This document shows positions 9,112 to 17,400 of a stretch of DNA of 64,000 nucleotides, one piece after another. Under the pieces are notes generated by a model. It had not been told where the DNA came from and made no database searches. It worked only from the letters and a program-made list of their open reading frames with translations. Numbering within the stretch: the stretch's first letter is position 1; each line of letters begins with the position of its first letter. Made by a program: the position numbers and the translations under genes. Source of the stretch: Pseudomonas sp. RIT623 (lineage in GTDB: Bacteria; Pseudomonadota; Gammaproteobacteria; Pseudomonadales; Pseudomonadaceae); NCBI RefSeq assembly GCF_004519305.1, contig NZ_SOZA01000006.1:62001-126000 (forward strand), written 5' to 3'.

Positions 9112-10422
9112 TTAGAATTCCTGTTGATGAGGTTGGCCCTGCTTGCGGGTGGTCGGGGCGTAGCCCGGTTTGTTGGCCAGTACATTGTTGGCCCGCTCCA
9201 GGTCGATATCCTTTTCCCAGCGGGCAATGGCCACGGTGGCGACGCAATTGCCGATCAGGTTGGTCAGCGCGCGGCCGATGCCCATGAACCAGTCCACCGC
9301 CAGCACCAGCACCAGGCCCACCACCGGGATCGCCGGCACGGCGGTCAGGGTGGCGGCCAGGATCACCAGGGCCGAGCCTGGGATGCCGTGAGCGCCCTTG
9401 GAAGTCACCAGCGACACCAGCAGAATGGTCAGCAGGTCGGTCATCGCCAGGGGCGTGCCGGTGGCGTTGGCGATGAACACGATGGCCAGGGTCAGGTAGA
9501 TGGAGAAACCGTCGAGGTTGAACGAGTAACCGGTGGGGATCACCAGGCCGACGGTGGAACTGCCGATGCCCAGGTGTTCGAGCTTGCGCATCACCTGCGG
9601 CAGCACGGCGTCGGAAGAGGCGGTGCCGAGGACGATGGACAACTCCTCGCGCAGGTACTTGATGAACGGCAGCAGCTTCAGGCCCGAAAGGCGCATGACG
9701 GTACCCAGCACGATCAGCACGAAGCCGGCGCAGGTCAGGTAGAACAACGCCACCAGCCCGCCCAGGTGTTGCAGCGAGCTCAGGCCGTACTTGCTGGTGG
9801 TGAAGGCGATGGCGCCGAACACGCCGATCGGCGCCAGGCGCACGATCATGCCCATGATGCGGAAGATCACGTGGCTCAGCTCGTTGATCAGCCGCGAGAT
9901 GCCCGAGGCCGACTCGCCCACCAGGTTCAGGGCGCTGCCGAACAGCACCGAGAACAGCAGCACCTGAAGGATGTTGTTGTCGGCGAAGGCGCCCACCACC
10001 GAGGTGGGGATCAGGTCCATGAGGAAGGTGGTGGTGCTGTGGATGTGCGCGCCGCGTTCGGCCAAGGCGCCGGCATCGCTGCTGGAGAGCTGGTCGAGGT
10101 GGATGTTGGCGCCGCTGCCGATGCCGCTGGTGAAGGCGAACACCAGGCCGATCACCAGGGCCAGGGTGGTCAGCACTTCGAAGTAGATCACCGATTTCAG
10201 GCCGATGCGTCCGACCTTCTTCAGGTCGCCGGCCCCGGAAATGCCGCTGACCACCACGCAGAACACGATCAGGCCGATGAGCATCTTGATCAGCTTGATG
10301 AAGCCGTCACCCAAGGGTTTGAGTTGCAGGGACAGGTCGGGGAAGCTCAGGCCGCAGACAACGCCTAGGGCGAGGCCGAGCACTACCTGGAGGAAAATCG
10401 AACGCGAACACCATTTGAGCAT
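9112..10422 (-). CDS. dctA: C4-dicarboxylate/cation symporter (DctA family)
   Basis: 436-residue inner-membrane carrier of the dicarboxylate/amino acid:cation symporter family, importing succinate, fumarate or malate with protons or sodium. About eight TM segments are visible. The signature 'SSDAVLPQVMRKLE' (re-entrant loop), 'GYSFNLDG' and 'GIPGSALVILAATL' are present. The start 'MLKWCSRSIF' at 10422 matches DctA N-termini, but the coding strand reads 'gactcctccc' before the ATG, so no Shine-Dalgarno is evident. A GTG at 10464 has none either. Upstream sequence to 10632 holds two candidate GntR sites. Substrate range is inferred from the family. Confidence 0.88.
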   Translation of the reverse strand: MLKWCSRSIFLQVVLGLALGVVCGLSFPDLSLQLKPLGDGFIKLIKMLIGLIVFCVVVSGISGAGDLKKVGRIGLKSVIYFEVLTTLALVIGLVFAFTSGIGSGANIHLDQLSSSDAGALAERGAHIHSTTTFLMDLIPTSVVGAFADNNILQVLLFSVLFGSALNLVGESASGISRLINELSHVIFRIMGMIVRLAPIGVFGAIAFTTSKYGLSSLQHLGGLVALFYLTCAGFVLIVLGTVMRLSGLKLLPFIKYLREELSIVLGTASSDAVLPQVMRKLEHLGIGSSTVGLVIPTGYSFNLDGFSIYLTLAIVFIANATGTPLAMTDLLTILLVSLVTSKGAHGIPGSALVILAATLTAVPAIPVVGLVLVLAVDWFMGIGRALTNLIGNCVATVAIARWEKDIDLERANNVLANKPGYAPTTRKQGQPHQQEF

Positions 10423-10494
10423 GGGAGGAGTCTCTGGTCGGTGTCCTTGCCCCCCAAGCCACACGGAGCGAAAGAGTGCAGGACTTAATTATTG

Positions 10495-10505
10495 TGGTCT
10501 TACCG
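10495..10505. promoter_or_regulatory. Candidate FCD-GntR operator 1 (TGGTCTTACCG)
   Basis: Fits GGT-N3-ACC, the half-site-symmetric pattern of FadR/FCD regulators. It lies 73-83 bp upstream of the dctA start, within a 210-bp gap otherwise free of genes. Confidence 0.5.
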
Positions 10506-10566
10506 GTTTGTTCACTGCGAGGGCCATGAAACGCCGAAATTTTCGACTTTGCAAGGCTTTTTGGCC

Positions 10567-10583
10567 TGACCGGTCTGACCAGT
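10567..10583. promoter_or_regulatory. Candidate FCD-GntR operator 2 (GGTCTGACC)
   Basis: The core GGTCTGACC at 10572-10580 is a perfect GGTC/GACC palindrome fitting GGT-N3-ACC. It is flanked by a second overlapping TGACC direct repeat. It lies about 75 bp from operator 1 (roughly seven helical turns), a spacing that would allow looping. Confidence 0.5.
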
Positions 10584-10632
10584 TATGGTGCATCGACACG
10601 GCACTTGCTCTAGGGTGGTACACGGCGGGATT

Positions 10633-10947
10633 TCAGGCTTTGGCCAGGACCTGATCGACGGCGGCGATCAATTTGCCCAAGTCCTTGGGCGGGGCGTTAT
10701 GGATGACACCGAAGAGGTAGGCACGCTGCTCTTGCTCGTCGTCGGGTTCGACGAAGAAGGCTTTCGGTTTGACCCCCAGCGCCTCGGCGAAGCTCACCAG
10801 GGCCTCGATGCTGGGGGTATAAGTGCCGGTTTCGAAGCGGCTTATGGTCTTGGGGTCGAAACCGGTACGCTCGCCCAGTTGTGCCTGAGTGAAGCCCGCC
10901 AGTTTGCGGTAGCGGCGCAGGGCAGGGCCTAGACCTGTTCTCGTCAT
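10633..10947 (-). CDS. XRE-family helix-turn-helix regulator
   Basis: 104-residue DNA-binding protein. The HTH occupies about 5-60 ('FTQAQLGERTGFDPKTISRFETG'), and a short C-terminal extension has no enzymatic domain. It is not next to a toxin gene, so a free-standing cro/cI-like regulator is the likeliest reading. A near-perfect 16-bp palindrome at 10978-10993, just upstream of its start, is a plausible autoregulatory operator. Its target beyond itself is unknown; the next gene upstream on the other strand is aer. Confidence 0.82.
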   Translation of the reverse strand: MTRTGLGPALRRYRKLAGFTQAQLGERTGFDPKTISRFETGTYTPSIEALVSFAEALGVKPKAFFVEPDDEQEQRAYLFGVIHNAPPKDLGKLIAAVDQVLAKA

Positions 10948-10977
10948 CGCTCAATTCCCATTTAGAATCAAGCACTT

Positions 10978-10993
10978 AACGATATATAGCGTT
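10978..10993. promoter_or_regulatory. Palindrome upstream of XRE gene, possible operator
   Basis: AACGATATATAGCGTT is a 14/16 palindrome centred 38 bp upstream of the XRE start. 'ATAGCG' repeats directly at 10986-10999, and GCGTT/AACGC arms overlap at 10989-11005. This fits an XRE/cI-type dimer operator. Confidence 0.5.
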
Positions 10994-11010
10994 ATAGCGC
11001 AACGCCATGA

Positions 11011-11041
11011 TCCATCACCTTTATTTGCAAAATGTGATGGA
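11011..11041. promoter_or_regulatory. Inverted repeat TCCATCAC-N15-GTGATGGA
   Basis: Perfect 8-bp arms with a 15-bp AT-rich spacer, between the XRE gene and aer. No T-tract follows, so a protein-binding site is likelier than a terminator. Confidence 0.4.
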
Positions 11042-11223
11042 GTTCGTAGAATTGGCCGCTTTGATTGATCAGTCATTCAAGTAATTGTCCAGGGCGATCC
11101 GGCCAACTGCCGGCCCGTGCGCAAGCGTTGTCGGACATTTGAACTGATCCACGATGAACGGTTCCGGCACCCCTGGCGTTCTGTCAGGCAGGTCGTCGGG
11201 CTGTGTATGAATGGAGTCTCAGC

Positions 11224-12789
11224 GTGCGTCAGAACCTGCCGGTCAACCCGGTCGAGCAAAGCTTTCCCGAGCACCAGCGGCTCATTTCGGCGACCGACAC
11301 GGCCAGCTTGATCACCTACTGCAACGCCGAGTTCGCCGCCATCAGCGGTTACAGCCAGGACGAGCTGATCGGCAGCCCGCACAACCTGGTGCGCCACCCG
11401 GACATGCCCGAGGCGGTGTTCGAGCTGATGTGGCAGTACCTCAAGGCGGGTCATAGCTGGATGGGCATCGTCAAGAATCGCTGCAAGAACGGTAATTTCT
11501 ATTGGGTCAACGCCTACGTCACGCCGATCCTTGAAGAGGGCCGGGTGGTTGGCTACGAGTCGGTGCGGGTATGCCCGACCCGCGAGCAGGTCTCACGGGC
11601 CGAGGCCCTGTATGCACGTCTGCGCGAGGGCAAGGCAGCACTGTCGCCCGCGCGCCGCCTGGCCCTGCTGGGCCGTGCCCTGGCCGTGCCCCTGGCGGGC
11701 GGTGCGCTGGCCGTCGGCGCCAACCTGTTGTGGCCGGGCCTACCGGCGCAGGGGCTGACCCTGGCGCTGTTCGCCGGCATCGGCCTGTGGGCGCAGAGCC
11801 GCATGGGCCGGCACCTGCGGCGTATCGTCGAGGGCGCCGACAACACCTTCAGCGATCCGCTGGCGGCGCTGACCTACAGTGACCTGGCCGGTGCCGCCGG
11901 GCAACTGCAACTGATCCTGATCAGCGAGGAAGCCCGATTGAAGACCGCGCTCACCCGCTTGAGCGACCTGGCCGGGCAAATGGCCGGGGCTGCCCAGGAT
12001 GCCGGGCGGCTGTCGCGCGGTACCGAGTCGGCACTGCTCGAGCAGCGCGCCGAAACCGACCTGACGGCCACCGCGATGACCGAGATGGCCGCCTCCATCA
12101 GCGAAGTCGCCGGGCATGTGCAACTGACTGCCGAACAGGCCCAGACCGCGCACCTGCTGGCCCAGCAGGGCAGCCAGGTGGCCGATGCCACGGGCGCGGC
12201 GATCCATGGTTTGGCCGATACGGTCGGGCAGATCAACCAGGCGGTCAACGACCTGGCCGGTCAGACCGGTGCCATCGCCGAGGCCGCCGGGATGATCCGC
12301 GCCATCGCCGAGCAGACCAACCTGCTGGCGCTCAATGCGGCCATCGAGGCCGCCCGGGCCGGCGAGCAGGGCCGCGGCTTCGCGGTGGTGGCCGACGAGG
12401 TGCGCGCCTTGGCCGACAAGACCCGCCAGTCCACCTTGCATATCCAGAGCATCATCGACAGCCTGCGCGGCGGCGCCGAACAGGCGGTGAGCATCGCCAG
12501 CCAGGGCATCGCCGGCGCCGAGCAAGGCGTGACCCAGGTGGCCCTGGCGCAGGAGGCCTTGCAGGGCATCCGCCACGCGGTGTCGCGGATCAGCGACATG
12601 AGCCAGCAGATGGCTGCCGCCGCCCAGGAACAGTCGGCCGTGGCCGAGGATGTCTCGCGGCAGATCAACGGCGTGGCCGGCACGGTCCAGCAGAGCGCCC
12701 GCAGTGCCAATGCCGCCGCGTCGCGCGGCACCGAACTGGAGCAGGTCTGTGCCGGCTTGCGGGCGCTGGTGGAGCGCTTCAACCGCTAG
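11224..12789 (+). CDS. aer: Aerotaxis receptor Aer
   Basis: 521-residue energy/redox taxis receptor. The N-terminal PAS domain (about 18-115) has the FAD-binding Aer pattern '[20 protein letters not shown]' and '[19 protein letters not shown]'. A hydrophobic anchor lies at about 155-200, and the C-terminal MCP domain contains '[20 protein letters not shown]'. There is no periplasmic domain. The GTG at 11224 follows 'GGAG' with 7-base spacing, preferred over an upstream frame start at 11203. It is followed after 12 bp by a PAS-GGDEF-EAL gene; this pairing matches Aer-1 and its co-transcribed c-di-GMP partner in P. putida. There is no C-terminal CheR-docking pentapeptide. Confidence 0.9.
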   Translation: MRQNLPVNPVEQSFPEHQRLISATDTASLITYCNAEFAAISGYSQDELIGSPHNLVRHPDMPEAVFELMWQYLKAGHSWMGIVKNRCKNGNFYWVNAYVTPILEEGRVVGYESVRVCPTREQVSRAEALYARLREGKAALSPARRLALLGRALAVPLAGGALAVGANLLWPGLPAQGLTLALFAGIGLWAQSRMGRHLRRIVEGADNTFSDPLAALTYSDLAGAAGQLQLILISEEARLKTALTRLSDLAGQMAGAAQDAGRLSRGTESALLEQRAETDLTATAMTEMAASISEVAGHVQLTAEQAQTAHLLAQQGSQVADATGAAIHGLADTVGQINQAVNDLAGQTGAIAEAAGMIRAIAEQTNLLALNAAIEAARAGEQGRGFAVVADEVRALADKTRQSTLHIQSIIDSLRGGAEQAVSIASQGIAGAEQGVTQVALAQEALQGIRHAVSRISDMSQQMAAAAQEQSAVAEDVSRQINGVAGTVQQSARSANAAASRGTELEQVCAGLRALVERFNR

Positions 12790-12801
12790 GTTGCCAAGGT
12801 T

Positions 12802-14484
12802 ATGGACGACAATTACCGCACGGCCGTGGATGCGGCCGCGATCTTTTCCGAGACCGACCTGCGCGGTTGCATCACCTACGTCAACCAGCAGTTCTGCAGC
12901 ATCTCCGGCTACAGCCGCGAGGAGCTGCTGGGGGCCAACCATCGCATCCTCAATTCCGGCCTGCACGAGCCGACGTTCTTCCTCGACATGTGGCGCGCCC
13001 TGGCGGCAGGAAGGGTGTGGAAGGGCGAGATCTGCAACCGCGCCAAGGATGGCTCGCTGTACTGGGTCGATAGCACCATGGTGCCGTTGATCGATCCGCA
13101 CACCAACAAGGTGCGCAAGTACGTGTCGATCCGTTTCGACGTCACTGAAAAGCGCCAACTGTTGCATACCCTGCAATGGCGCGTGGGCCACGATGTGCTG
13201 ACTGGGTTGCCCAACCGCGCCTACCTGTCCGACCTGCTCAACCAGGCCTTGGCGTTCTCGCGTCGCGAGCGCATCCCGCTGGCGGTGTGCATGCTCGACC
13301 TGGACGGCTTCAAGGCGGTCAACGATGGCTACGGCCATGCCACCGGTGACCTGTTGCTGATGGAGGTCGCCCAGCGCCTGCAGAGCATTCTGCGCGGGGG
13401 GGATGCGGTGGCGCGGCTGTCGGGTGACGAGTTCGTGCTGATCCTGCGCCATATCGAGGGCCGCCAGCAGTTGCATGCGGCATTGCAGCGTATCCTGCAC
13501 GCGCTGGCCGCGCCCTATGTGGTGCGTGAGCACGCGTTGCGCCTGAGCGCGAGCATCGGCGTCACCTTGTTCCCCCAGGACGACGAGGATGCCGACGCCT
13601 TGGTCCGGCATGCCGATCAGGCCATGTACGTAGCCAAGCAGCAGGGGCGCAACCGCTATCACGTGTTCGATGTGTCCCAGGCACTGGAGCTCAAGGCCAC
13701 CCACCAGACCGTGGCGCGGGTGCGCCGCGCCCTGCGCCAGGGCGAGCTGTGCCTGCATTACCAGCCCAAGGTGAACATGCGCAGCGGCCAGATCATCGGT
13801 TTCGAGGCACTGCTGCGTTGGATGCACCCGTCCAAGGGACCGGTGCCGCCTGGAGAGTTCCTGCCCTTGGTGGAGCAGACCGATCTGATCGTCGAGCTGG
13901 GCGAATGGGTCATCGAGCAGGCGTTGGCGCAATTGCAGCAATGGCAGTTATCCGGGCGTGACTGGTCGTTGAGTGTCAATATCGCCGCCCGGCAATTGCA
14001 GCGCGGCGACTTCGCCGAGCGGCTGGCGCGCTTGCTCGAGCGCCATCCCGGTGTGGATCCCGCGCGCTTGGACCTGGAGATCGTCGAGTCGGTGGCCATC
14101 GACAACTTGCCGCGAGTGGGCCGCTGCCTGGATGCCTGTCGGGCGTTGGGCGTGCGTTTTTCCCTGGACGACTTCGGCACCGGCTATTCGTCGCTGAGCT
14201 ACCTCAAGCGCCTGCCGGCGCAGACCATCAAGATCGACAAGTCATTCGTGCGCGACATTCTTCACGACCACGACGACCTGGCCTTGACCACCGCGGTGAT
14301 CGGGCTGGCCCAGGCCTTCGGCCGCGCGGTGGTGGCCGAGGGCGTGGAAAGCGTCGAGCAGGGGCGGATGCTGATGGACCTGGGCTGCGAGCTGGCCCAG
14401 GGCTACGGCATCGCCCGGCCTATGGCGCAGGCGCAGGTGGCGAGTTGGGCGGCGGCCTGGCGACAGCCGCCCGAATGGCGCTAA
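12802..14484 (+). CDS. PAS-GGDEF-EAL c-di-GMP signalling protein
   Basis: 560-residue cytosolic protein with PAS (about 8-120, very like the Aer PAS), GGDEF (about 125-285) and EAL (about 300-550) domains. The cyclase motif reads 'SGDEF', a tolerated variant, with an intact I-site 'RGGD' five residues before it. The EAL domain keeps 'EALLRW', the Asn of 'SVNIAAR', 'LEIVES', 'DDFGTGYSS', the catalytic Lys in 'IKIDKSF' and 'VAEGVES', so the phosphodiesterase should be active. It is probably co-transcribed with aer. The orthologue by position and architecture is the bifunctional motility protein PP2258 of P. putida. Confidence 0.9.
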   Translation: MDDNYRTAVDAAAIFSETDLRGCITYVNQQFCSISGYSREELLGANHRILNSGLHEPTFFLDMWRALAAGRVWKGEICNRAKDGSLYWVDSTMVPLIDPHTNKVRKYVSIRFDVTEKRQLLHTLQWRVGHDVLTGLPNRAYLSDLLNQALAFSRRERIPLAVCMLDLDGFKAVNDGYGHATGDLLLMEVAQRLQSILRGGDAVARLSGDEFVLILRHIEGRQQLHAALQRILHALAAPYVVREHALRLSASIGVTLFPQDDEDADALVRHADQAMYVAKQQGRNRYHVFDVSQALELKATHQTVARVRRALRQGELCLHYQPKVNMRSGQIIGFEALLRWMHPSKGPVPPGEFLPLVEQTDLIVELGEWVIEQALAQLQQWQLSGRDWSLSVNIAARQLQRGDFAERLARLLERHPGVDPARLDLEIVESVAIDNLPRVGRCLDACRALGVRFSLDDFGTGYSSLSYLKRLPAQTIKIDKSFVRDILHDHDDLALTTAVIGLAQAFGRAVVAEGVESVEQGRMLMDLGCELAQGYGIARPMAQAQVASWAAAWRQPPEWR

Positions 14485-14488
14485 GCCG

Positions 14489-17400
14489 TTATTGCTCCTG
14501 GTTCGGCGCGCGCAAGTGGGCCTGTAGCAGTGCCTCGGTCAAGTGCCGGACCTGCGCGGCGTCGGCACGTCGGCGCGTGTCGAGCAGCACGCCACCGGCG
14601 CGCTCCAGCAGGCTGGGTTCGAACTGGGCGAATGCCACGGCGCTCAGGTCGATGCGCTGCAGCCTGCCCTGATGCCGCCAGGCCAGAGCGGGCACATCAG
14701 CGAACGCTTGCTGTAGGGCCTCGACGAAGGTTGTCGGGACCGGCGGGCCGGCATAGTCGCCGTCCATCCCGCCAGGGCTGGCGAGGGCGTCGAAATACTC
14801 CGAGGCCCCTGCCCATTGTTGGGTCAACCTCTCGAAGTGTTCAGGTGCGAGACGGCGCAGCCAGGCGGGCCAGAAGTGCTGGTCAACCAGCCAGTGGGCG
14901 AGGTTGTCGGCGTTGGCCTGGCCTTGCACGGCGGTTGCCAACCGTTGCAGCGTGGCTTCGCTCAGGCGTGCGAGGTAGTCGTAGAAGATCGCCGTGGGTT
15001 GCACCGGCAGGCCGAGACGTTGGCGCAGGTGCATGCGCGCATGCAGCACCATTTCCAGTTCGTCGAGGAGAAAATTCGGCTCGCTCAGTTGCGTGTCGCT
15101 GATGTCGTCGTCCTGGTGCAGGGACGGCGGGTCAGTGGCCTCGGCCAGGGCTCTACGGCGCGCCACGCGCCCCTGGTAGAGCTCGCCGATGCGTGCGTCA
15201 AGCAGGCGTTGGCGATAGAGGCCGGCCACGGTCGCCACCGCGACCTCTTCGTTGCTGGCCCCGGGTGCGGCCTGGGACACGGTCTGCCAGAGCTGTACGT
15301 CGGTCTCGATCTGCTGGAACAGCAGGCTGGCCTGGTCTACGCAGTGTTGGCCGGCATCGACGAGCAGGTCATTGACCTGTTGTTGCAACTGCGCCTGGCC
15401 CCAGCCTGCGTCAGTGACAAGGGCGCGCAGCACGTGGCGCATGCGCAGGTCGAAAGCGCTGGGACTCTGCTGGTACTCGGCCGTGCCGGGGAGGCGCTCG
15501 TACAGCGCGTGCAGCGCTTGCCAACGGGGTTGCTGCGCGGATTCGGTCACCAGTGTCTGCAATTCGACAGGCCATTGCCGCGACCACTCCCCGCTGGTGC
15601 GTGGCGATTGATGAACCTGGAAGCCCGCTTGTTCCAGGCGCTGTTGCGCGCCAGTGCTGAAGGGGTTGTTGTCGAAGGAATAGGCGAACTCGGGCAGGTT
15701 CTCGGCAAGGGCCCGGGCGTAGGCGCTGCCTTGTAGGGGCGGTGCGTCGACCAGGGCATTTGCGCTCAGGTCCAGCTGGCGCAGGGCGGTGGGTTCCTGG
15801 AACATCAGGGCCGTCAACCCTCCGGGCCAGTGGCTGATGTCGGTGTTCTGCAGGTCCAGCTGGACCAAGGCGTTCCAGCCAGTCAGATCGGGGGCTAGGG
15901 ATAGCGGGTTGTCGTATAGGTGCAGGACTTCCAGGCGGTTGAGGCCGGCCAATGCGGCCCGGCTCGCGTCGTTCAGCACGATATCGTTCTGCCCCAGTTG
16001 CAACCTGCGCAGTGCAGGCCAGCGCTGCAACGCCTGAAAATGTTCCGTGCCAAGGGCCAGATCGTTGAGGTCGGCTTGCAGCCAGTGCAGTGAGGGCAGT
16101 CGGGCAAGGCGGTTCAGGGCAGCGACCGGCAGCCCTTGCACGGCGTCGGTCAGGTTCAACTGACGCAAGGTGCTCAGGCGCTCGAGGACGGCCAGGTTGT
16201 GTTCATCCTCCAGGTCGAGATTGTTCGCGCTCAGGTCCAGGGTCAGCAGCTCGCTCATTTCGCCCAGTTCCGTGGGCAGCTGAGCGAGGGCGTTCTCGCC
16301 AAGATCGAGGTCGCGCACCCCGGGAAAGGCCCTCAGGAGCTCCCCGAGGCCGGTATCGCGCACGAGGTTGAGGCCATTCAGGGTCAATTGGCGGACATGG
16401 GGCAGGGGGACGGGCACCGCCGGTAACTGGTCGAGTTGGTGAAGCTCCAGGGTCAGTACCACATGGTCGATGTCGCCATTGGGCTGATCCGGGTCCTCTC
16501 GACGCCAGGCGCTGCGGATACGCTCGGCTACGGCCTGACGCTGGGCACGTCGTTGCTCGAACAGGCCTACCGCAATCCCCTCGGGGTCATGCACCCAGCG
16601 CTGCAAGGCCAGGTCCAGGCGTTGGTAGCTGGCGCGCAGCCGCTCGAGCAGCCGGGCAAAGGCACCGGGGCGATCACCGGCTTGGTAGCGCAGACGAAGG
16701 CGCAGCATCTCCCGGTCGCGCCCGGGGTTGGCCGGGAACAGTTGATCGAACTGTTCGTCGTCACTCAGGCGCCCCCTGCCGCGGCCACTCAGGCGGTAGC
16801 CCAGGCGTGGATCGCCTGGCAGGCGCGAAGGCAGTCGATACTGCGGGCGCACCGGGGCCAGGCCCAGGTCCGTGGCGCTTTGCTGGCGATCGCCGGCGGC
16901 CAGGTCGAACAAGCGGTCGCGCAGTTCCTGGGTATCGTGGATAGCGAAGCCCAGGGCATCGCGCTCGCTGTCTGGCAAGGCGTGCAGCAGGGCGTCGAAC
17001 AGGTTGCTGCGGCTGCTCAGCGCGCTGCCGCGCTCGTCGTAGGCGGTATAGCCTTTTGCCGTTCTGACGACGACCTTGGTCGGTGTGGCCAGTGGGCCGG
17101 CGCGATTGACCAACGCCCCGCCAGGACGCCCTTCGCGTAGCTCGATGCCCAGGGTCGCCGTCCATCCGGGTAGGCGTTGCAGGTTGGCGAAGACCAAGCT
17201 ATCGCGATCGATCCGCGCGCCGCTGGCCGTGTGGAAGCCGCTGAGCGCCTTGTTGATGCGCCCGTCCCGGAGGAACAGGCGCGCGGTTTCGGCGATGGGC
17301 AGGGGTAGGCGCCCGGTGCGTTGCAGTTGCAGGAAGTCCCGGGCGCTGGCCTGTGCCAGGATCTGCTCGCGAGCTCTTGGGCTAAGCCCGGGGAAGTCGC

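Noticed and set aside
9042..9227. 62-residue extension of the dctA-linked GntR protein
   Set aside because: It overlaps dctA's 3' end and has atypical composition; GTG 9041 has a perfectly spaced AAGGAG.
10555..10580. Possible sigma-54 promoter for dctA
   Set aside because: No GG-N10-GC pair with correct spacing was found in the 210-bp upstream region.
11074..11097. Possible sigma-28 (FliA) promoter for aer, 'TCAAG..GCGATCC'
   Set aside because: The -10-like element is about 3 bp too close and poorly matched; not strong enough to annotate.
11740..13941. 733-codon open frame on the minus strand over aer and the GGDEF-EAL gene
   Set aside because: It spans two genuine opposite genes, has shadow composition (His/Gln/Leu/Ala) and no recognisable domain.
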